9,121 nucleotides of DNA from CAZGKX01 sp964525945 (GTDB lineage Bacteria > Pseudomonadota > Gammaproteobacteria > Legionellales > Legionellaceae), in assembly GCA_964525945.1 (NCBI GenBank), contig CAZGKX010000079.1:1-9121 (forward strand), given 5' to 3'. The notes below the pieces were generated by a model. That model had not been told where the DNA came from. It was given only the letters and a program-made list of their open reading frames with translations, and made no database searches. The first letter of the stretch is position 1. Each line of letters starts with the position of its first letter. The position numbers and the translations under genes are program-made. Below are positions 1 through 6,213 of this stretch, one piece after another.

Positions 1-955
1 AAGCGTGCAGCAAATTTTGATCGGCGGTTAATTCAACAATAATGACGCCGCAGGTGATGGTGTCCATGCTGTCAATGTTAGCAAGCAAAATGTTGATGTC
101 CAAATGCAAGTCACGGCTGGTTTGACTGATAAAAGGTACCGTTGCCCCTTCGCCTTCAAAAAACAATTGCAATAATGGGCGATGATTGATTTGCTGGGTG
201 AGGCGATGGCTGATGTAGGGCGGTAATTGAGGGCTTAATTGAGCAAACAACATTGTGCGAGCAATGCTTTCTGGGTGTGAAAAAACACTGGCCAGTGGTG
301 TGATTTCCATAATTTTACCGTTTTCCATCACCGCTAAACGATGACAAATACGCTTGATAACATCCATTTCATGGGTTATTAAGACAATGGTGATGCCATA
401 AAGACTGTTGATTTTTTTTAACAACGTTAAGATGGAATCGGTGGTTTCAGGATCTAGGGAGGAGGTTGCCTCATCGCATAATAAAATTTTTGGTGAGCAA
501 CTTAATGCTCTGGCGATGGCTACACGCTGTTTTTGCCCCCCGCTCAATTGCCCAGGGAATGCATTCGCTTTATCGGTTAATTCAACCAACGACAACAATT
601 CTTTCACTTTCGCGGCAATGCTCGCTTCGTCTATTCTTTGAATACGCATGGGCAGGGCGATGTTTTCGGAGACTGTTTTGGAGTTGAGTAAATTAAATTG
701 CTGAAAAATCATGGCGATTTTGTGGCGTGCTATTCTGAGAGCGCGGGACGAAAGCCGTAAAATAGTCTCACCATCTATAATGACGTCACCTTGTTCCGGA
801 CGTTCAAGTAAATTGATGCAACGCAATAAGGTGGATTTACCTGCTCCACTGCGGCCAATGATGCCAAAAATCTCACCTTCCTGCACGAAGAGGTTGATGT
901 TTTCTAATGCCACGTGGTTGGCAAAGGACTTATGTAATCCAGTTAATTCAATCAT
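1..955 (-). CDS. metN: D-methionine import ABC transporter ATP-binding protein MetN (partial, 3' end beyond left edge)
   Basis: ATPase of the MetNIQ importer, which powers uptake of D- and L-methionine across the inner membrane with permease MetI and binding protein MetQ. The visible 318 codons run from ATG at 955 to the left edge; family members are about 340 residues, so roughly 25 are missing. Seen in the translation: Walker A GRSGAGKST (residues 34-42), Q-loop Q85/Q86, ABC signature LSGGQ (137-141), Walker B ILLCDE (157-162) with catalytic E162, and switch histidine H195 in ITHEMD. After about residue 250 a separate C-terminal domain begins (GEGATVPFIS, then DINILLANIDSM), matching the NIL domain, which in E. 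coli MetN binds methionine and inhibits transport. The NIL domain separates MetN from generic amino-acid ABC ATPases. metI and metQ would be expected to the left, outside the window. It is divergent from the efflux operon. The Shine-Dalgarno is weak. Family assignment is firm; substrate is by homology. Confidence 0.93.
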   Translation of the reverse strand, partial: MIELTGLHKSFANHVALENINLFVQEGEIFGIIGRSGAGKSTLLRCINLLERPEQGDVIIDGETILRLSSRALRIARHKIAMIFQQFNLLNSKTVSENIALPMRIQRIDEASIAAKVKELLSLVELTDKANAFPGQLSGGQKQRVAIARALSCSPKILLCDEATSSLDPETTDSILTLLKKINSLYGITIVLITHEMDVIKRICHRLAVMENGKIMEITPLASVFSHPESIARTMLFAQLSPQLPPYISHRLTQQINHRPLLQLFFEGEGATVPFISQTSRDLHLDINILLANIDSMDTITCGVIIVELTADQNLLHA

Positions 956-1021
956 CTTTAAGCTCAAGACGGACAACTGACGGGTCGCTAAGAGGGAGAA
1001 AAGCCCGCTTTAGCCGTATTT

Positions 1022-1049
1022 TCGATGAAAAAAAACATCTTTTCATCGA
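1022..1049 (-). other. Inverted repeat in the metN 5' leader
   Basis: The arms TCGATGAAAA (1022-1031) and TTTTCATCGA (1040-1049) are perfectly complementary over 10 bp, around an 8-nt spacer. In the metN transcript this forms a hairpin with a U-rich loop, about 70 nt before the start codon. The downstream strand has no T-run after the stem, so it is not a normal intrinsic terminator on either strand. It could be an mRNA-stability or regulatory element, or have no function. It does not match a riboswitch that I can recognise. Confidence 0.45.
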
Positions 1050-1088
1050 GCGCCCGCAAGCTGTGTATTCAAATCGGCGCGAGGCTCA

Positions 1089-1116
1089 ATTATACCCAAT
1101 TTTATTGAATTAACAA
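1089..1116 (-). promoter_or_regulatory. Probable sigma70 promoter of metN
   Basis: Read on the minus strand, TTGTTA (1116-1111) and a perfect TATAAT (1094-1089) are separated by 16 bp, close to the sigma70 optimum. Transcription would begin near 1082, giving a 5' leader of about 127 nt before the metN ATG. No MetJ-type box (AGACGTCT repeats) was seen. The -35 element lies 17 bp from the palindrome at 1134-1149, so a repressor bound there could also affect this promoter; that is inference. Confidence 0.6.
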
Positions 1117-1130
1117 TAGGTTGTTTTAAT

Positions 1131-1136
1131 TATAAC
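1131..1136 (+). promoter_or_regulatory. Candidate -10 element of the efflux operon
   Basis: TATAAC matches five of six consensus -10 bases and abuts the palindrome that begins at 1134. Possible -35 elements are poor: TTGAAT at 1105-1110 is 20 bp away and TTAACA at 1110-1115 is 15 bp away. Transcription from this -10 would start around 1143, inside the palindrome. A weak -35 combined with an operator over the start point suits a promoter kept off until induced. This is a visual call only. Confidence 0.35.
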
Positions 1137-1149
1137 ACCGTACGGTGTT
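1134..1149. promoter_or_regulatory. 16-bp perfect palindrome, probable TetR-type operator
   Basis: AACACCGTACGGTGTT is identical to its own reverse complement over all 16 bp. It overlaps the candidate -10 of the efflux operon and the first base of the TTG codon at 1149. Short perfect palindromes of this size covering the start point of drug-efflux operons are typical sites for homodimeric repressors of the TetR/AcrR family. No regulator gene lies in the window, so the repressor is unknown and probably encoded elsewhere. The palindrome is directly seen; the repressor class is inference. Confidence 0.6.
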
Positions 1150-2270
1150 TGAGGATTCCTGAGCTTGCCAAACCCTACTATCCTCTATACATTAGTTTCA
1201 TACGGTTTTTCTTAAAGTTGATTGTGGCAAAATTCAAAGACCTGCAAGCAGATGCGATCGCCCGAACGCAGCGCGGTTATCTTGTGCTTAAAAATAAAAT
1301 TAATTTGCCTATTTTAGTGATTTTCGCTGCATTCATCGTAAGCCTTCTCTATTTTTTTTCTTATTTATTTCCCTTCACGGATGATGCCTTTGTGGTCACC
1401 AATGTCACCCCTGTCGCTGCCGATGTGTCAGGCTTTATCACCCATATCTATGTTAAAAACGGTGATCGCGTAAAAAAAGGGCAGCCTGTGTTTCAAGTTT
1501 ACGAAGTCCCTTATCAACTGGCTTACCAACAAGCGCTGGCGGAGTACCATGCCAACACCAATCACATCATGGTGCTGGAAAAAAAAGCAAATCAAACGCA
1601 CGCCGAGCTTAAATCGGCCCAAGCTGAGCTGGGAAAAATCAATTACGAATTGGAGCTAAAACGCAAACACAGTGTTTATGAAGCGGTGTCGACCTTAGAA
1701 ATTAAAAAACTCGAATACGATGTGGGTATTTTAACACACCGATGCTTGGCATTGGAGCAAAAAATCCAAGTCTTTATGGCCGAGATAAAAGAGCAACATC
1801 AGATTGTTAAACATTTTAAAGCTAAAAAAAATGCAGCAAAAATCAATCTTGATTTAACCACTGTTCGTGCGCCTGGCGATGGTATTATTGATAATATGTA
1901 CGTTTCACTTTCAACACCTATAAAAATTCATGAACCTATTTTTTCATTTATAGATACATCCAATTATTACGTGCAAGCTAATTTTGATGAAACAGATTTA
2001 CGCCATGTGCGCTCTGGTGACAAAGCATACATTATTACGCGCATGTATTATTTTACAAAAGTATTTCATGGCGAGATTGTGAATAGCCTTTGGGCGGCCG
2101 AACGACAAGTCACGGCTCGTAAGAGTCAAGTTCAAATTGTAACCAACGAAAATGAATGGCTGCTGTTACCCCAACGCTTTCCTTTGCAAATTAAAATTGC
2201 CGATCCTGACAAAAATTTCCCGCTTCATTTTGGTGCAAGTGCTTATGTTTATATCGAAACTCATCGATAA
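1149..2270 (+). CDS. HlyD/EmrA/AaeA-type periplasmic adaptor (membrane fusion protein) of a tripartite efflux pump
   Basis: Inner-membrane-anchored periplasmic adaptor that links the exporter encoded next to the outer-membrane channel. There is one transmembrane helix (about residues 52-72), followed by the EmrA-like FTDDAFVVTNVTPVAADVSG (76-95). The first half of a biotinyl-lipoyl domain then runs to about 118 (VKNGDRVKKGQPVF). A Lys/Glu/Gln-rich alpha-helical hairpin covers about 122-233, the second lipoyl half is TTVRAPGDGIID (237-248), and a beta-barrel domain covers about 270-350 (VQANFDETDL). Length of 373 residues is normal. The start is uncertain: the TTG at 1149 has no usable ribosome site and overlaps the palindrome, so in-frame TTG 1218 or GTG 1224 may be the true start, leaving 350 or 348 residues with a short cytoplasmic tail before the helix. 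The end overlaps the next gene by 26 nt. Family is firm; aromatic-acid export is inferred from the FUSC partner. Confidence 0.88.
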   Translation: MRIPELAKPYYPLYISFIRFFLKLIVAKFKDLQADAIARTQRGYLVLKNKINLPILVIFAAFIVSLLYFFSYLFPFTDDAFVVTNVTPVAADVSGFITHIYVKNGDRVKKGQPVFQVYEVPYQLAYQQALAEYHANTNHIMVLEKKANQTHAELKSAQAELGKINYELELKRKHSVYEAVSTLEIKKLEYDVGILTHRCLALEQKIQVFMAEIKEQHQIVKHFKAKKNAAKINLDLTTVRAPGDGIIDNMYVSLSTPIKIHEPIFSFIDTSNYYVQANFDETDLRHVRSGDKAYIITRMYYFTKVFHGEIVNSLWAAERQVTARKSQVQIVTNENEWLLLPQRFPLQIKIADPDKNFPLHFGASAYVYIETHR

Positions 2271-3177
2271 ATTAGATCGTTATGACAAATTTGGTGAGTT
2301 CCGCGTCAATGGCATAAAAGCCCTGTTTTTGGCAGAATTACTGTTTATCGTGAATGTTATTTTTTCTTTGCCCAACCCATTTTTTTATTATTTTTTTGTG
2401 CCTTTGAACATGATTTTGGCGGAAACTCTGGGGTTTGATTTAAAAGAAAAATATTTGTTTTTTATACTGGCCATGCTGTTGAGCACCTTCAGTATTTTTT
2501 GTTTTGGGTTATTATCCACCTTCAAGTTACTGTTTGTTTTCTTTGTATTCATTTACACCCTGTTGTTTTATTTTATATTGCTGTCTCATTTGCGGCAAAT
2601 TTTGCTCATGGCGCCCTTGATCTTAAGCATGGCCAGTTATTCTTTGCTTTATCAGGGCAATCATGATTTTTATTTGGCGTTGAACCATGTTTTTTTGGCT
2701 TTATTTGCGATGGTGGTGATGCTCATCGGTTTATGGTTCTTTCCAAAAACATATTATTTAAGCATTTGGCGTCGGGCATTGATTGAATTTTTTCGGCATT
2801 TACAAGTCCTGTTGGAGTGTGTCATTCATCAGCACCTTAAAACACCTCCTTTGGTTCCTGCTGCCTTAACCATGAAGCGCTATGCCGCTATGCTTCCTAA
2901 ATCCATGCATTATTTCAGCGTGTTAAAAATTACGTTATTGTCTTTTGATGCACTGATGGAAGTGTCTTATTTGGCAGCATTAAACCAGACACTACCCGTC
3001 GCAGAATTTGAGTGTTTAAATGTTTTTATCACACGAACGATAACGGCAATTAAAACCAAACAACCTGTTTCATTTTCTCAATACGAGCTGGATGAACTCA
3101 GTCGATTTAAATCCTTGTCCTCTATCATTGTGAGCTGGAATTACCTATGTTTGGATCCCAAGCTGCAACGCAGCTAA
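2245..3177 (+). CDS. FUSC/AaeB-like inner-membrane exporter, N-terminal half-protein
   Basis: Hydrophobic 310-residue protein with about six predicted membrane helices (roughly 23-42, 46-62, 70-90, 93-113, 118-138, 146-166), then a soluble, mostly helical tail of about 140 residues. This is the layout of one half of an AaeB/YccS-type (FUSC superfamily) exporter, in which six helices plus a cytoplasmic domain are repeated twice in about 650 residues. The opening DRYDKFGEFRVNGIKALFLA resembles the family's entry into the first helix. I chose ATG 2245: an upstream ATG at 2152 would put 93 nt of otherwise EmrA-coding sequence into this gene. It overlaps the adaptor gene by 26 nt and the next half-protein by 31 nt, so translational coupling is likely. 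Specific substrate cannot be read from sequence. Moderate-high confidence in the family from topology and context. Confidence 0.75.
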   Translation: MFISKLIDKLDRYDKFGEFRVNGIKALFLAELLFIVNVIFSLPNPFFYYFFVPLNMILAETLGFDLKEKYLFFILAMLLSTFSIFCFGLLSTFKLLFVFFVFIYTLLFYFILLSHLRQILLMAPLILSMASYSLLYQGNHDFYLALNHVFLALFAMVVMLIGLWFFPKTYYLSIWRRALIEFFRHLQVLLECVIHQHLKTPPLVPAALTMKRYAAMLPKSMHYFSVLKITLLSFDALMEVSYLAALNQTLPVAEFECLNVFITRTITAIKTKQPVSFSQYELDELSRFKSLSSIIVSWNYLCLDPKLQRS

Positions 3178-4052
3178 CCTACACACAACTGCGTGCATTG
3201 CAAATCAGTTTGGTGTTTTCGTTTACCATTTTATTGCAATGTGTGTGGGTTTATCCGAAAGCACCGGTCACGGCCTATGTATTGTTGCTCATTTATGCCG
3301 GATTTGATAATGGCACTACCCTGCAACGCACTTATTACCGTTATTTAGGAACGGTGTATGGGATTTTTTTAGGTTTTTTCTTTTGGTATATAGGGCATAT
3401 TGATTATCGTCTTATCTTGCTTGTTTGCCCGATTACGATCTACCTGGCTTATTTTTTTTCCAGCCATGCTTACCATATCCCAACGGTATTTACGGTGTGC
3501 ACAGCGTTGCTGGGCATGGGGTATTATGGAACTTATTTGCATGAAGATATTAAATATTTGCTCGTTGATTTCTTTATGTGCTCGCTGATTGCGTTTGTGA
3601 TGATCCTCTTTTTTGAATATTTTATTTTTAGGCGTTACCAACATATGCGGCGTTTTATCATTGAAAGTCAAACGGCAACAATCACGCACTTGCTGAATTT
3701 GGTGGATTATTTGAATCAGCCAAAGGTGACTCGCAAAGAATGGTTCGATGAATGTGCAAAACTCATTGCCAATTTAGCAAACACCGAAAAATTGCTCGGC
3801 AATGCGCATTTTATGAAGCGGTCAATGGAGGAGTTTGGCGAGGAGTTCAATGATTTTATTGATCAAGTGAACCAACTATACTCCCATTTTAAAGCGCTGT
3901 ATTTTGCTTTGCATTTGGAACCCAACGCCGCCATCGACGTGACGCAATTTATTCATACCATCAATCATGAGCTGCTGCGATTGAAACATTTGGTGTCGTC
4001 TGATCTGGCTGCAAATTTATGGGGCAAGCAAAGCTATGTTACGTACCGTTAA
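3147..4052 (+). CDS. FUSC/AaeB-like inner-membrane exporter, C-terminal half-protein
   Basis: A 301-residue membrane protein with about six helices (around 16-36, 40-52, 66-83, 87-104, 109-127, 137-161) and a helical cytoplasmic tail of about 135 residues. The segment VTAYVLLLIYAGFDNGTTLQ followed by RYLGTVYGIFLG (41-75) is the conserved FUSC core: a helix, a short polar turn, then an Arg...Gly-Thr...Gly helix. It repeats the topology of the preceding gene, and together they equal one full-length AaeB-type pump. ATG 3147 is preceded by TGGA about 8 nt upstream. Its reading frame contains a stop at 3108-3110, so it cannot extend much further upstream. It overlaps the OMF gene by 17 nt. The pair may assemble as a heterodimer, or the split may come from an ancestral or sequencing frameshift between about 3111 and 3177. 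Confidence 0.8.
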   Translation: MFGSQAATQLTYTQLRALQISLVFSFTILLQCVWVYPKAPVTAYVLLLIYAGFDNGTTLQRTYYRYLGTVYGIFLGFFFWYIGHIDYRLILLVCPITIYLAYFFSSHAYHIPTVFTVCTALLGMGYYGTYLHEDIKYLLVDFFMCSLIAFVMILFFEYFIFRRYQHMRRFIIESQTATITHLLNLVDYLNQPKVTRKEWFDECAKLIANLANTEKLLGNAHFMKRSMEEFGEEFNDFIDQVNQLYSHFKALYFALHLEPNAAIDVTQFIHTINHELLRLKHLVSSDLAANLWGKQSYVTYR

Positions 4053-5439
4053 TGTGATTTTTTTGATATTTCTTGCCGGATGCATGCAAAAGGACATGCA
4101 ACACGCCTTGCCGGTGAAAAACAAATGGACTGTTGCTGTCTCCCATCCCAAGGAGCCTTCAAAAAATATCACATGCATGGATTGGTGGGGTGCGTTTCAC
4201 GACCCTTTGCTCAACGAGGTGATGCGCAAAGCTTTGCAAAAAAACGATGGTTTGAACATGGCTGGGGCGCGCATAGAGGCGGCGCAAGGTGAACTAAAGA
4301 AAATCAAATACCAATGGATCCCTAATGTTGATTTATTCGGAGGCTATTCCAGTAATCCAGCATTGGGTTTTCCGGGGTTTTGGTACAGTGCTTTGCCCAG
4401 TTATACGATGAATCTGTTTCGCCAAATCAAATTGCAAAAAATCGCAACCTACCAATTGGCCCAGGTGCGGGCTCAAAAAAATGCAGTGAAGTTGACGGTT
4501 ATTTCCCAAGTGGCAGCCAGCTACTTTATCTACCAAGCTGAATTGGAGCGTCGCCGTCTCTTGGCCATTTTGGCCAAAGATTCGGCGCATCTGGCTGGCA
4601 TTGCTGGCAAGGTTTATAAGGCTGGGTTAACGTCCAATATTGAGCCACAACAATTGTACAGCAATGTCGAAATGGTCTATGCCCAACAAGAAATCATTGA
4701 ACGGAATATTGTCTTTAGTCAAAACACGCTGCATTATTTAATCGAAGAACAACCCGGTTCTTTTAAAACCGTCCGCCATTTTTCTGAATTGGATTCCAAC
4801 GTTATTATTCCCGGGCAATTGCCTTTAACCGTTTTGGCAAATCGACCGGATATTTTAGTCGCCGCCACACGTTTGCGCGCAACGAATGAGGGCATCGGTT
4901 TAGCGAAAAGCGCCTTGCTGCCGACGATGCAATTGGATCTTTACGCGGGACTTGTCGCGGGCAATAGTCAATACACAACGCCTAAAATTCCTATTTACAT
5001 CAATGATCAATTATTATTGATGCCTTTGGTGAGATTTTCGGTATTAGGGGATATTGCCAGGGCACGTGGATTAAACAAAGAATCCTATTTTAATTATATT
5101 GACACGGTGTTAAATGCTTTAAAAAACACCACGAATGCATTGTCTGCCTATGAACGTTTAACCAAACGATTAAAAAGAACTCTAAAAGCGCGTCATTACG
5201 TCGCGGTGAACTACAAATTCAACAAAGATAAGTATAAAGATGGTATTGCAAGTTATGCCACGATGCTTGATAGTAAGATCCGTTTGGATGAAATGAATTT
5301 AAAATTAAACCAGGCAAAATTACAACAATTATTATCGATTGTGCGGCTGTATGAGGAACTGGCGGGCGGTTATCGCGTCAATTGCGTTCCTTTAAAGTGT
5401 CCCCCAATGGATTCCATGTTAACGCCAAATTCGGCATAA
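4036..5439 (+). CDS. OprM/NodT-family outer-membrane efflux lipoprotein (TolC-like channel)
   Basis: Outer-membrane exit duct of the pump. A short signal sequence ends in the lipobox LAGC (residues 13-16), so C16 would be lipidated. The +2 residue is Met, not Asp, consistent with sorting to the outer membrane. The family's opening pattern follows: DWWGAFHDPLLNEVMRKALQ (49-68), then KNDGLNMAGARIEAAQGE (69-86) and a Pro before the first beta region. Two TolC-type repeats follow, each of long amphipathic helices; LPLTVLANRPDILVAATRLR (272-291) is the hallmark opening of the second repeat. Length of 467 residues is typical. The usual D-L-F-G turn reads NLFR (126-129) and the matching second-repeat motif is also degenerate. 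It is the last of four overlapping pump genes, starting inside the exporter gene by 17 nt. Family is firm. Confidence 0.9.
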   Translation: MLRTVNVIFLIFLAGCMQKDMQHALPVKNKWTVAVSHPKEPSKNITCMDWWGAFHDPLLNEVMRKALQKNDGLNMAGARIEAAQGELKKIKYQWIPNVDLFGGYSSNPALGFPGFWYSALPSYTMNLFRQIKLQKIATYQLAQVRAQKNAVKLTVISQVAASYFIYQAELERRRLLAILAKDSAHLAGIAGKVYKAGLTSNIEPQQLYSNVEMVYAQQEIIERNIVFSQNTLHYLIEEQPGSFKTVRHFSELDSNVIIPGQLPLTVLANRPDILVAATRLRATNEGIGLAKSALLPTMQLDLYAGLVAGNSQYTTPKIPIYINDQLLLMPLVRFSVLGDIARARGLNKESYFNYIDTVLNALKNTTNALSAYERLTKRLKRTLKARHYVAVNYKFNKDKYKDGIASYATMLDSKIRLDEMNLKLNQAKLQQLLSIVRLYEELAGGYRVNCVPLKCPPMDSMLTPNSA

Positions 5440-5484
5440 ACGAGGCGTTGTTGATAACTCCTCTATTTTTAGCGCAGGCTTTAA

Positions 5485-6213
5485 ATGAAAATTTTTAACC
5501 TAGCATTGATCAGTGTTTTTTCAGGATTGCTCTCTCTTTCTGTCATAGCCGAAACCAGGTCTTTTTTTAGTTTGGATGCGGTCGTTGTTTTTTCCCAGCC
5601 CGGGCAAACTCAAGATGTAAATTTATGGAACAATATAGGCAACACATACTCGGCCAATCGTTCGTGGCAGAACAACGTGCGGGCCATGCTAGGGGTTGGT
5701 GTGCAAGCGTATGCGAGCAATGAATGGCAAATAACCAGTGGGTTACGTTTTTTACCCACCATCAACATGTCAGGCCAAGGCGATGTTTTGCAATTAAAAT
5801 CCGATAATTTTCTTAATTTTTCATACAGTTACGATATAACCAGCCATCTGCTGCTGTGGGAAAACAGCGTGACTTGGACCAAGCACCGATGGCAACCAGG
5901 GTTGCTTGTCGGGATAGGTGGTGCTTGGAACACCTTGTCCAATTATCGAGAAATACCTCTGAATGAGTATGCGTATGGTGGGCAGGATCATTTTTCTTCT
6001 CAAAGCCAATCACAATTCTTATATGAAGTGGGTGCAGTGTTGGATTATGCAGTGGACAAAAATGTGATGATTGAAGGAGCCTACCGTTATATTGATGCTG
6101 GAAACGCGCGGCTGGGGGTATCGCCAGGGCAAAACACTCATGATCATCTATCAACGGGTCCGCTGCATTACCAAACAATTAGCCTAGGGGTACGTATTTA
6201 TGATGCGCTTTAA
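5485..6213 (+). CDS. Opacity-type outer-membrane beta-barrel protein (OmpA/Opa-like, function unknown)
   Basis: A 242-residue exported protein. The signal peptide is MKIFNLALISVFSGLLSLSVIA-type, with cleavage expected after VIA (residue 22). The rest alternates polar and hydrophobic residues with many aromatics, as in an eight-strand barrel (for example SGLRFLPTINMSG, NFSYSYDITSH, GLLVGIGGAWN). VMIEGAYRYIDAGNARLG (residues 193-210) is the strand-turn pattern typical of the opacity/OMP b-barrel family, and the last strand TISLGVRIY lies near the C-terminus. The final residue is Leu, not the common Phe of the BAM signal. AGG at 5476-5478 is a plausible ribosome site. It follows the channel gene by 45 nt without an obvious terminator or promoter, and overlaps the next gene by 14 nt. 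Barrel family is likely; no specific role can be assigned. Confidence 0.78.
   Translation: MKIFNLALISVFSGLLSLSVIAETRSFFSLDAVVVFSQPGQTQDVNLWNNIGNTYSANRSWQNNVRAMLGVGVQAYASNEWQITSGLRFLPTINMSGQGDVLQLKSDNFLNFSYSYDITSHLLLWENSVTWTKHRWQPGLLVGIGGAWNTLSNYREIPLNEYAYGGQDHFSSQSQSQFLYEVGAVLDYAVDKNVMIEGAYRYIDAGNARLGVSPGQNTHDHLSTGPLHYQTISLGVRIYDAL
6186..6190 (+). promoter_or_regulatory. Ribosome binding site fixing the start of the polyglycine protein
   Basis: AGGGG lies 9 nt before the ATG at 6200 and 12 nt before a second in-frame ATG at 6203. The spacing favours 6200. The site is inside the coding sequence of the beta-barrel gene, so the two proteins are probably translationally coupled. Confidence 0.65.

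Noticed and set aside
1022..1049. Hairpin in the intergenic region as a terminator
   Set aside because: The T-run is in the loop rather than after the stem on the minus strand, and the plus strand has none.
408..1113. Several plus-strand open frames over the left end
   Set aside because: They are shadows of metN on the opposite strand, which carries a complete set of ABC ATPase motifs.
2152..2244. Upstream ATG that would lengthen the first exporter half by 31 residues
   Set aside because: It would overlap the well-conserved adaptor C-terminus by 119 nt and adds no FUSC-like sequence; ATG 2245 fits the family better.
5442..5470. GAGG/CCTC inverted pair followed by TATTTTT after the channel gene, as a possible terminator
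   Set aside because: The stem is only 4 bp with a 14-nt loop, too weak for an intrinsic terminator.
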